NCBI GenBank assembly: GCA_035772405.1 | Contig: JAYKKM010000044.1 | Location: forward strand, 1,704,001 to 1,768,000 | DNA: 64,000 bases | Direction of reading: 5' to 3' | Source: Chrysogorgia sp. JL179-B06 | Lineage: Eukaryota > Cnidaria > Anthozoa > Scleralcyonacea > Chrysogorgiidae | Shown: one piece after another, positions 46,807-56,935 of the stretch | Layout of the letters: each line of letters begins with the position of its first letter | Position numbering within the stretch: the first letter of the stretch is position 1 | The notes under the pieces: model-generated | The model's database searches: none | The model's input: only the letters and a program-made list of their open reading frames with translations | What the model was told of the DNA's origin: nothing | Position numbers and translations under genes: made by a program

Positions 46807-49800
46807 ATGGACGACATGCAAATACTCCAGACACAGTTGCTGCAGTACCAGGCTGAAAACCAGAGGTTAAGGACACAATTGCAGGGCCTTATTTCGCTGG
46901 TGAAGAAGTGAGTTTGTGTAATTTTTAATAAGCTCTATTTTATATAATAAATAAGACATCGATAGGTTAGTTGGACCCCAAGTGGTGATGTGTTTCAAAT
47001 TATGTTAAAGGTATACTAGTCAGCCTTGAATCTCCAGAACATGTTTCTGAGTCCCCGACAGTGATCAAATTTGTAACCTGATTGCCAATGAGAATGCGTA
47101 CACATACATACTGTGATACATACTGTACATACATACATACTGTACATACATACATAGACACATGGGTTAGGATTAGGTTTATTCAAAAGTACATATACTT
47201 GTGTAAACCATCACACATGGCTTGGGTTCACAATCTTGAAGTTTAGAAGCATAGTGTAAGTTTGCATTATCTTTTATTATTTGCTCGGAGTATTAGGAAG
47301 GTACTAGATGCCATCGTCCTAAACCAGGTGCGCCAACAATCTGTCATCCATGTGTCAGTGTTACATTAAATTTTCGGTCGTTTTCAAGACTCCTAATCCC
47401 AAAACAACTTAGATCCTAACCCTAACCCTCCGCCTAATGGGTTTTCTAACCCCCCACCTTAAGTGTCTTCCTAATTGGCACACCTGGTTTAGGTCGATGA
47501 CATCTAGTACTTTCCGGAGTATTAGTCACAGCAAAAATAACAATGCACCTTAACGGCCAATATTGGAAAGGAATACTGTGATGTTTAAATTCCAAAATTG
47601 TGGCCAATTTGGTTTCTCTGTTTTATAAAAAAATATGATTTTATTTTATTACAGAGCATGGACAGGAGACCATTGTGCAGCTATTGATGTTGCTGTTATT
47701 GTTGGTAAATATCAAATACAGACATTTTGAAAGGCAAATAAATCTGTTACTTGGTCATGTAGGATATTAATCATATATCTCTTGCAAAGTAGCTGTCTAA
47801 CTGCAGATTCAAACTTTGCAAAATTGTTAGGAGTTTCTCCTCCAACACTGGAAATCTCATCAACTACAGACAAGATTGTAGCTGTCCCAAAGGTACTGTA
47901 ATATGACCAATTAAAATCAATTAATGATCATTATAATTGTCACCATCATTGTTACCATAATTAATTTATCATCATGATCGATCATAATCATTATACAGGT
48001 ATCTCCAATTTAGTATCATAATACTATACTTTATTATATAAAAAGTGCAGTGTCTTATCAGGATTTCCACCACTAATAAATTTGATAATCAAACACATGT
48101 AAATTATTAGTGATAATTTCACATGTGGCATTGTGCCCATGTATTATTCTATATGTATCATCATCATCACCAACACCATCATCATTACCACCACCATGAT
48201 TATCACCACCATCATCACCACCATCATGATTATCACCACCACCATCATTATCACCATCATCACCATCACCACCACCATCATCACCATCACCACCACCACC
48301 ATCACCACAACCATCATTATCCCCACCACCATCATCATCACCACCACCATCATCATTATCACCACCATCACCACCACCATCACCACCACCACCACCATCA
48401 TCACCATCACCACCACCACCATTATCCCCACCACCATTATCCCCACCACCATCATTATCCCCACCACCATCATCATCACCACCACCATCATTATCCCCAC
48501 CACCATCATCATTACCACCATCATCACCACCATCGTCATTATCACTACTATCATCATCACCATCACCACCACCATCATCACCATCATCATTATCCCCACC
48601 ACCATCATTATCATCACCACCATTATCATCACCACCACCATCATTATCACCACCATCATTATCACCACCATCATCAACACCACAATTATTATCATCAACA
48701 CCATTATTATCATCACCACCACCATCATTATCATCACCACCACCACCATTACCATCACCACCACCATTACCATCATCACCACCACCATTATTCTCATCAG
48801 TCATCACCACCATCGTCGTCATGATAATAATTATTGTCACTTCTGTCACCATCAACATCATCTTCATAATCATCACAACTGGTCAACAATTGCTTTGCTG
48901 CAGCATCATTTGTATATATTTTTTCACAGCCAGCTCCTGTTAATAACTGGCTGAAATTATCAATTGGTCTCATAAACAAACATTACAAAGAGAAACAAAT
49001 TACAATCAAAACAAACCAACTGATGTATCTACATCAGCGAGAAGCATACATTGATGAACAGATGGGTGACCAGAAGTTAATCAAAAAGCCCAAACTTGGT
49101 GAAGTTCTAAAGAGAACAAACTGTCTTCATGTTATAGTTGTGAGTAAAAATCATTGTCTTAATCATCACCATCATCATCATTGCCATATTATTATCACCA
49201 TCCCCATTATTGCCACCATCCTGCATTGTCACCATCATCATTGTCGTTATCATCATGATCATGATCATCACAACCATCACCATCATGATCATCATTACCA
49301 CCATCATCATGATCATCATCACCATCATCACCACCAATATGATCACCATCACCATGATCACCATCATCATCACCTTCATCACAATCATCATCATCATCAT
49401 GATGATCATCATCACCATCATGATCATGATCATGATCATCACCACCAACATCACCACCTTCATCACAACCATCATCATCATCACCATGATCATGATCATC
49501 ATCACCATCATCATGATCATCACCACCATCATCATGATCATCACCATCATCATCATCACACCTATCATCAACATGATCATCATCACCACCAACATCACAA
49601 TCACCATCATGATCACCACCATCATGATTATCATCACCATCATCACCACCAACACCATGATCACCATGATCACCACCATCATGATCACCACCATTATCAC
49701 CATCATGATTATCATCACCAACATCATGATCATCATGATCATCATCACCTTCATCACAACCATCATCACCATCATGATCATCACCATCATGATTATCATC

Positions 49801-52721
49801 ACTATGATCACCACCAACATCATGATTATCATCACTATGATCACCACCAACATCATGATCACCATGATCATCACCTTCATCACAACCATCATCACCATCA
49901 TGATTATCATCACCATGATCACCACCAACATCATGATCACCATCATCATCACAGCCATCATCACCATCATGATCACCACCATTATCACCATCATGATTAT
50001 CATCACCAACATCATGATCATTATGATCATCATCACCTTCATCACAACGATCATCACCATCATGATCACCACCGTTATCACCATCATGATTATCATCACC
50101 ACCAACATCATGATCACCATTATCACCATCATCATGATCACCATTATCACCATCATCTCAATCATCATTACCATCATGATTATCATCACCATCATGATTA
50201 TCATCACCACCATCATGATCATCATGATCACCATCATTACCACCATCATCATGATGATCATCACCATCATTACAACCACCATCATCACTATCATCACTGA
50301 CCATCATGATCATCCTCATCTTACCATTATCACATCTATTATCACAATTGTCATAATTTCACGCCAACAGTCTGTTGTTTTCGTTTCTTTAGGAAAAAGA
50401 GAATGAAAAAAGAAAAGTGTTAAGAAAGAGAAATGAATGTCTAGAAGAGACAACTTATTTCAAATGCAAGCAGAAAAACAGTTCTTGTGACTTCAAAGAT
50501 AAGCCAGACACCAAAACAAGTGAACTGGAAGGAAAAATAGACACATGTTTGATTGTACAACCCAGGAATCGTAGGCATGAACAAGTAAGAAAAGGAAGAA
50601 ACTTGGGTGATATTAAACCAACTGGCAGGGGCTGCGCGCTTTCTCCAAGTTGAATTGAATTCTAAAATAATAAAGTTATTCCATCAGAAAATACTAGCTT
50701 TAATTTCGAACACACTAAAACTTGTTATTGATTAATTTCAATTATTATATATTCAAATTAACTCCATGCTCATTTTTCAATTAAAGTGCCAATCTCTCGT
50801 TTGGATTTTGGTACACATTTCACAATGGATTTTGGTAGCACGTTCCACATTGTGCCATTAAATAGTATACAATTTTTGATATGTCAGAGTGTTGGGTTTC
50901 TTAATTGGGAATTAAGATTTAAAGTGGCACTACGATGAAAATTCACCCCCGTCTTTTAGATTTTCTTTAGCATAGAATAGTATTCCAGGGTCGAAAGTGA
51001 TCATCGATGTAAAAAAAACCTAAAAAATGGTATTTTGAAGTAAGTATTTTGAGCTCTGAAATCACTATTATTTAGGCCACCATTACTAAAAACGTGTTCC
51101 AAGTGAGGCCGCAATTTCAATAGGTAATATTGTTTGTGACGTCAGATTCTCAATGCTACGCCTGAATTTTGGTCGAGGTTATTTGTTTTCTTGTTTTTCT
51201 TGAGAAGCAAATTAAATGTCCAGCCTTTTAGACGAAGAATTTGAAAAAAACGACCTTGATTTACTTGAAGAATTAGCCACGTGGAGTCTTCGCGTTGAGA
51301 ATCTGACGTCACTTCGTTACGCTGGTCAAGAACATGAACGATTAATGGCGGACATAACTCCAGATTCGGAGTAAGAAAAATAATACTTGCCATCGTCGAA
51401 TCGCAAAACGGTTTCGAACCGAGTCATATTTAGTAGCTCTGCTTTATAAATACGTAAAAATATCGATAGGTAAAAATGTGATCGTAGTGGCACTTTAATA
51501 ATTTTATTATTAAAGTAAAAATTAAGTAGCCAAATCTCCAGCTCTCGAAACTAGGGCTGTCACTATTTCCCAGTTCAGGTAAATGGTCTTACAGGTCTTA
51601 CACCCTGGTACATATTTGCCTTGTAGGAAAAACCAACTCAAACTTCAAAGAGAAGACCTAAATCTGCAGGTACGTTTTAAAGAAAAACTAATTTAATCGT
51701 GGTGACAAACTTAAGTATCTTTAACCCCATGGGATATTACTAATATAGATTCTACATGAAGTGAAAAGTTGAATGGCAAAATATTTTATAATTTGAGCTT
51801 TGCGTTGATGTGCTAAAGATTTGTTTGTGACGGGCAATGTATTTGCTCTTCAGGGCAATGTATTTGCTCTTCAGGGCAATGTATTTGCTCGTCGGGGCAA
51901 TGTATTTGCTCGTCGGGGCAATGTATTTGCTCGTCGGGGCAATGTATTTGCTCGTCGGGGCAATGTATTTGCTCGTCCGGGCAATGTATTTGCTCGTCAG
52001 GGCAATGTATTTGCTAGTCAGGGCAATGTATTTGCTCGTCAGGGCAATGTATAAAGTCAGGGCAATGTATTTGCTATAGTCAGGGCAATGTATAAAGTCA
52101 GGGCAATGTATTTGTTCGTCAGGGCAATGTATTTGCTCGTCAGGGCAATGTATTTACTCGTTAAGGCAATGTATTTGTTCGTCAGGGCAATGTATTTGCT
52201 AGTCAGGGCAATGTATTTGCTAGTCAGGGCAATGTATTTGCTAGTCAGGGCAATGTATTTGCTAGTCAGGGCAATGTATTTGCTAGTCAGGGCAATGTAT
52301 TTGTTCGTTAGGGCAATGTATTTGCTCGTCAGGACAATGTATTTGCTCGTCAGGGCTACGTATTTGCTCGTTAGGGCAATGTATTTGCTCGTTAGGGCAA
52401 TGTAAAAAGTTTACAAACGATGCGCTCGAAGCCCTTCCATTCATTTTCGACTGTTCAACCTTTTGGTATTTTTTGTTCGTCGCACTTAAAGGTTTGGCGT
52501 TGGAGAAAAAAGTTGAAGATTGCAAAAGAGCAAGTAAGAAAAGACCGAAGACAGCACAGGTCCCATCAACAACAACCCAATGCAAGAAGACATCTCGACG
52601 GGCAGGCGGTCTCGGTGAAGGTCGGGTCACACAACAACTTGATGAAACAGAAAAGGATATCGCATTGACGATGCAATTGTTACAAGAACGCCTTGGGATT
52701 GGTGCGAAAGGGATGGTATGA
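46807..52721 (+). CDS. Unrecognised 7-exon gene, 303-aa basic protein with N-terminal coiled coil
   Basis: Exons: 46807-46907, 47655-47704, 47807-47892, 48930-49139, 50393-50584, 51627-51669, 52492-52721. They sum to 912 nt (303 codons plus TGA). All junctions are GT-AG and all phases agree. The N-terminus MDDMQILQTQLLQYQAENQ with LRTQLQGLISLVKK predicts a short coiled coil. It is followed by AWTGDHCAAIDVAVIV, a conserved-looking middle (NNWLKLSIGLINKHY, YLHQREAYIDEQMG, KKPKLGEVLKRTNCLHVIV), and a Lys/Arg-rich C-terminal half (SKRRPKSAG, KRASKKRPKTAQ) ending in a second amphipathic helix (QQLDETEKDIALTMQLLQER). No signal peptide or membrane helix. The composition suggests a nuclear or cytoskeletal coiled-coil protein, but I recognise no family. 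It follows LRRCC1 on the same strand by 1.75 kb. Confidence 0.82.
47296..47515. mobile_element. 220-bp MULE-like MITE with 9-bp target duplication (intron 1)
   Basis: Termini GGAAGGTACTAGATGCCATC and the complement of GGAAAGTACTAGATGTCATC continue as about 41-bp imperfect inverted repeats. GGAGTATTA is duplicated at 47287-47295 and 47516-47524. A 9-bp duplication is the Mutator hallmark. A single end is also at 45218. Confidence 0.9.
48145..48800. repeat. CAT/CAC trinucleotide array, about 650 bp (intron 3)
   Basis: Interspersed ATC, ACC and ATT triplets with local CCCCACCACCATCATTAT higher-order units. It stops about 130 bp before exon 4. Long His, Thr/Ile, Gly/Asp and Val/Met frames are not genes. 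Confidence 0.97.
49150..50335. repeat. CAT/CAC array with CATGATCATCACCAT units, about 1.2 kb (intron 4)
   Basis: It begins about 10 bp after the exon 4 donor and ends about 60 bp before exon 5. Higher-order blocks such as CACCAACATCATGATCACCA and CCTTCATCACAACCATCATC recur at irregular spacing. Confidence 0.97.
50585..50680 (+). terminator. Candidate alternative 3' end in intron 5 of the unknown gene
   Basis: Reading through the exon 5 donor adds VRKGRNLGDIKPTGRG and a few residues to a stop at 50651-50653. AATAAA follows at 50669-50674. This would make a shorter isoform lacking the basic C-terminal tail. No downstream GT-rich element was verified. Confidence 0.35.
50919..51498 (+). mobile_element. 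DNA element family H, copy 2 (intron 5)
   Basis: 580 bp with TTTAAAGTGGCACTACGAT inverted ends, colinear with the reverse complement of 42011-42600. It contains the small ORF at 51216-51374. Confidence 0.88.
51216..51374 (+). CDS. 52-codon ORF carried by DNA element family H
   Basis: ATG-initiated frame reading MSSLLDEEFEKNDLDLLEEL, ATWSLRVENLTSLRYAGQEH, ERLMADITPDSE. Copy 1 (minus strand, about 42300-42130) keeps most residues but has a frameshift near its start and a small insertion. The sequence GGAGTAAG at its end could also act as a splice donor, so it may be the first exon of a longer element-encoded protein. The antisense strand is also open in both copies, which weakens the case. No known domain. 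Confidence 0.4.
   Translation: MSSLLDEEFEKNDLDLLEELATWSLRVENLTSLRYAGQEHERLMADITPDSE
51826..52405 (+). repeat. 21-bp minisatellite (GGGCAATGTATTTGCTCGTCA)n, intron 6
   Basis: About 27 units over 580 bp, with two shortened units around 52050-52100 (GGGCAATGTATAAAGTCA). The unit is a multiple of three, so frames such as GNVFAR and YLLVRAM stay open without being genes. It ends 86 bp before exon 7. Confidence 0.97.
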
Positions 52722-52937
52722 TTGCCACGAAAAATAAGATTAGTGGCGAACCGACATTCCAAACTGATTCATGGCGTGCGAAATGAAACGAATTTAAATG
52801 TAACTTGCAGCTTGGTTAATCAAAAGACTGGATAGGAAACTCGCTGACGTCCGCAAACTAACCTTGTTGAAATTCGTGATATCACGAAGATGTCACGAGT
52901 ATGCAGATTTTGCTGAGTTTCTCTTCGACTTCTCCAT

Positions 52938-53075
52938 ATTTTCGTATTCAGGTAGCTATATTGAGATTCCAAAAAGTTTCATCGTCTTACAAACCTGCCT
53001 AAGCCACGACCAAGTGCTGTTTTCGTTTTGTTGTGAAGAAACTGGCGTCGCAAAAACTGCCGTTGTTTACTGGGA
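52938..53075. repeat. Dispersed repeat M, copy 2
   Basis: Same sequence as 13625-13765 but with CAAGTG in place of about 36 bases present there. Confidence 0.7.
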
Positions 53076-54152
53076 ACGAGATTGCTCAAAGCCACTCTCT
53101 TCCGCAGAGGCTTCTTGCGCTTTTTGTAGAGGCTTCTTGTCCCCAGAGGGCTAAAACCCGAGGAGGCATATAATATATTAACCCCGCACGTAATATGATA
53201 CAAGTATATATATTAGTTATACCCCAGAAAGAATCTCCATTTCTTCAGTTTAAGCCCGCAAAGTGCTTTCGGGTAATAGCCGCAATTGGTATCGGCCCAT
53301 CGGGAATGATTTAAGGTTTCTTGGTATCGGTTTAAGGTTTCAATGGAATTGTGGGATGCCCACGAATTCTTGGTACAGAATTACAACATCGTTCTACAGC
53401 AAGCAAGTCAAGTGGATCGTTCTTCAGCAAGCCAAGTGTGTGTTTTTTCAAGTGTCTTTTTGGTTCCTCCTCAACTATAAGTTCAAACTGAGGTGTCATG
53501 AATGTGTCAGGAGAGACCTCGTTCCCGATCATTCCACACGACTATATTTAAATTATTGTGTATTGTATAAACCATTAGTTGACAATTGGCAAAGTTTGGA
53601 CCTGGTTAAGTATTATACATCTAATTTTGTGTTCCAAAGTTATTTTTCTTCTGTCAGTAGCTTAAATACTAAAAAAACGCTTAAGAAAATGGACGATTTT
53701 ACACGGAATTTACCGGAAGTTGGCGATTTCGACGATCTGAAGATTCGGTCGGTTGTCTAGGACAGCGGCAATCCGTCCAAAATGGCGGATTTAAAAGGAA
53801 ATACACAGAACGAAGAACTTATCACATAAATATGCTATTTTAAATGAATTTCTAGAAACCAATACCGACAATTCTACCTCATAAAATCATAAGCATTCAT
53901 CAATCGCATTTTCCGAAATAACAAGAGACTCATTCTCCACGAAACTTGGCCAAAGTTACTACGACATGATGACGATAACACATATATGTGCTTAGGTAAC
54001 ACATATATACAAATATCGATTTATTTACACTTCGAAAAATGGTCAATAGTTGTTCATTTAATGTATGTGAATGACCAGAGAATGTTTGATAGAATCGACT
54101 TCGTTATAATTTCCCTATGTAAAAAATGACACATTTTGCCAGTTCAAATACC
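53076..54152. other. Intergenic, no supported gene
   Basis: A 165-codon frame at 53263-53760 lacks an ATG at its start, family motifs and codon structure. Its last part (MDDFTRNLPEVGDFDDLKI) is preceded by a TTCTTCTGTCAG acceptor-like site, but I cannot support an exon. Confidence 0.35.
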
Positions 54153-54512
54153 TTAAGGTGGCTCCCTACTGTTTCTTGAAAGGTGGCAAATCTCGAAAAG
54201 TGCCCATGGATATTTCGGAAAAGATTGAAACTAAAGCTATGCATAGAATAACTTTCAGGGCATCAAATACTATTAATGGCTAAAGTGTTTCATCTGTTGC
54301 TATGACAACAGTGACGTTTCAAAATGGCCGAAAATGAACATTTAATCTAATTTATTTCGCAAACGAGTCGGTGACCCCCGATTTTTTTTGCTGAAAGTTA
54401 TTCTCTATGCATAGCTTTAGTTTCAATCTTTTCCGAAATATCCATGGGCAATTTTCGGGATTGAAATTTGCATTTTTGCCACCTTTCAAGAAACAGTAGG
54501 GAGCCACCTTAA
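54153..54512. mobile_element. 360-bp foldback element with TTAA ends
   Basis: TTAAGGTGGCTCCCTACTG and its complement bound it. Inner arms around CATGGATATTTCGGAAAAG also pair, leaving a loop of about 130 bp. TTAA at both ends is the piggyBac-type target. It has no ORF. Confidence 0.85.
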
Positions 54513-54693
54513 TACGTGCCACACGCTCTATCATTTCGCTACGGTATATATCGCATTTTTTGGTTGGGGCAGTTTTAGTGTTAACTATTTCTAGTATTAT
54601 ATATACTATTCTCTTTTATTGGGCTCACAACACGCGCTGCCCAAATCGTATCTGGTCGAACTCTACAAAAAAGCACAAGAATCCTCTGCGGTT

Positions 54694-55131
54694 CGCAGCC
54701 GTTCTTAGGGTCGGTCCTATTCTCCCTCCCCACTAACGGCTGCTTACTGCAGCGCGACATTCGATTCCAATTGTATTAGCTCGGCCAATCAGGAAACAGC
54801 CATGATTGAACAACAACGCTTATGCTAACTGCTTTGATACCTAAATCCCTGAGGTTCTTGACTTGTTCAACAATGAGATTCACCAACGGCGAGACAACGA
54901 CGACGATATGTCCTTGTTGGTGGAACAGGTAATCGAAGATCAAGGGTAAAGCTTGAAAAACCAGCATTTACCGAATCATTTTGTTTTGGTAATTATACAT
55001 TCTGGCGAGCTCTAGTTCCCGATTTTGGTACTAGAGCAGTGATTGGCTATTTATTTGGAATGGAATGTCGCGCTGCAGTAAGCAGCCGTTAGTGGGGAGG
55101 GAGAATAGGACCGACCCTAAGAACGGCTGCG
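54694..55131. mobile_element. Element with perfect 69-bp inverted repeats around a helicase fragment
   Basis: The arms at 54694-54762 and 55063-55131 (CGCAGCCGTTCTTAGGGTCG and so on) are identical over 69 bp and extend imperfectly inward. The 300-bp centre carries the RecQ-like fragment at 54800-54967. Perfect arms imply a recent or gene-converted element. Confidence 0.88.
54800..54967 (-). pseudogene. RecQ-type helicase fragment
   Basis: Minus-strand frame QALPLIFDYLFHQQ, HIVVVVSPLVNLIVEQVKNL, RDLGIKAVSIS. This is the motif I/Ia region of RecQ-family DNA helicases (...QALP...VVSPLxxLxxxQVxxLxxxGIxA). The upstream Walker A segment is missing, and after AVSIS the frame continues into unrelated sequence. 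A TTTTTCAAG acceptor-like site precedes it and GTTGTT follows it, so it may be a captured exon. Confidence 0.7.
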
Positions 55132-55508
55132 AAGGAGACTATCTGCGGAGCAGAGTGGCCCTAAGCTAACTTACATAATAAAGCGTATTTAAACTAATAT
55201 AGACCAACAGGTCAATCTAAGACAATTTGCGCCTTTATTCGCTAACATGACAAACCACATATTTGCACCGTCAAACCTCGCGTCAAACATGTAGCTATCG
55301 CTCTGTAGACTGTAGCGTCTTACGTACTTGATTCTAGTTTTGCTATTTTTACAAATACACTGCCTTAAGCATCTCAGGACTTTTGCTATTTTTACAAATA
55401 CCTCTTATAATATAAGACGTCTTGACGTCTTATATACAACACTTGTGTTGTCTATAATCTTACTAATTCAAGAGCATACCTTATTTTAATCACCTCTTTA
55501 TCTTGGTA
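55132..55508. other. Intergenic, no gene
   Basis: Only a local duplication of GCTATTTTTACAAATAC (55341 and 55386) and a GACGTCTTGACGTC palindrome near 55416. Confidence 0.4.
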
Positions 55509-55571
55509 CAGCCTCGTACCCAGGCGCTTGTTTTGCTTTGCGCGACTTACAAGCGCCTGGGTACGAGGCTG
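55509..55571. mobile_element. 63-bp hairpin insertion with 9-bp target duplication
   Basis: A perfect 23-bp inverted repeat (CAGCCTCGTACCCAGGCGC...) surrounds a 17-base loop. ATCTTGGTA is duplicated at 55500-55508 and 55572-55580. Same length and target-site size as the unrelated hairpin at 36270-36332. Confidence 0.93.
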
Positions 55572-55580
55572 ATCTTGGTA

Positions 55581-56934
55581 TATGTATCGGAATCACTTTT
55601 ATGACAGTTTAGTAATTCAAGCATTTCCGACCATCACGATAAATAGCTAGACATTGTGAACCAATCAAATCGCTTAACCAATTAAAGGCTTAACCAATCA
55701 AGTCTCCAAAACAAATAATACCCTATATACGTATTTAATGAATGTAAAAATTCAACATCGTTGTCATTTCAACCATTCGTTTTTCGGTGGCACTCAGCAG
55801 TAGATGAATCTGGTTTTCAGTTTGAAAAATAAACTTAGATAAAATGTTCTTGATGCGCACAGTGCAAACAAATGGTGGAAGGAATATAACATCGTTGGCA
55901 AAAAAGGTAATTAATAACGATGTGGTGTTGTGGGGACTGTTGGTGTAATGGTGTTGACTATAGATGTGGTTGTCGGGCTGACTTGGCCAATCAAAACGAA
56001 CTTAAGAAACGGTATTATCTTATTCTGGTTTGTAGGACACTCCTCAAATTAAACTATATTCGTTGCGTTGGAAAGATTTCTGTAAAACGTCTCGACCCGC
56101 CAGCTCGCCCCCATGTATAAATTAGGACGTAAGAATCTAAATCGAATATTCAGGAAGGTTGGTGTTTAACGTTTCGAGCCGAATTGCCAATCTCTGACGA
56201 AGTTCCTTCGCTCAAAACGTAAGAACTAATTCCTACACCCTATTTCGGCAGTACACCAACCTTCCACTGAGCAACGGTATTCGATTGATATGGATTGTCA
56301 TGCTTAAATGCTCAGCAAATCTGTCTCAGCTCCAGAAAGGTATAGTAGCTCAATGAATTTGTAGTAAAGAGATACTTGGGGATGTATCTGGATTAATACC
56401 GGTGTTCGACTGAGTAATGAAGTCTTATCAAAACGTGAGCCGCGTTGCGCTGCTGTCATGTTTCCTCGGGGGTATATGTATAGGAGGTATATAGTTGAAC
56501 CGACCGAGGTCAATTAGTTGTTTATAAACCGAGGGCGCAATAACTTTCTTATTAGCCAACAAAGGAGGTTTTCTCTTGGGATATTAATTTGAGGTAAATA
56601 ATTGGCAAGAGTGCTGTATATAGGTGAACTAAAATACCATGTGTTGATTGGCTCAACTTTGTGTTCTGCGTATCAAGGGATGAGATCGATATATTAGCAA
56701 ATCCTTAGAATATATCTATATACTGTATATACATATACATATATATACTTACGGAATTGGTTTTACCAAACGAGGGATCCCCAGTGCCCAGACCGCGACT
56801 GTCGAATTCCCGAAAGGCCGGTTCGTCGTACGTAGATCTTGAACGTTATCTCGATCAATATTTAACCGTTTTCAATTATGAAAACAGACTTGGAATTAGC
56901 GAGTCTAAATACATAACACACATACCTATTTATA
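55581..56934. other. Intergenic, no supported gene
   Basis: 56125-56275 has an inverted pair (CAGGAAGGTTGGTGTTTAAC / CACCAACCTTCC) around a degenerate CTGACGA hairpin, a weak Penelope-like trace. The frame around 56757-56945 (SPVPRPRLSNSRKAGSSYVD) looks protein-like but has no ATG and no family. Confidence 0.35.
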
Positions 56935-56935
56935 T

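Noticed and set aside
48073..50406. Long His-, Thr/Ile-, Gly/Asp- and Met/Val-rich ORFs
   Set aside because: Artefacts of CAT/CAC arrays in introns of the unknown gene.
51821..52405. Repetitive ORFs (GNVFARQ / YLLVRAM units)
   Set aside because: 21-bp minisatellite with units divisible by three; no start context, interrupted units, and it lies inside an intron.
53263..53760. 165-codon ORF downstream of the unknown gene
   Set aside because: No ATG at its start, no motifs, part of a repeat-rich region.
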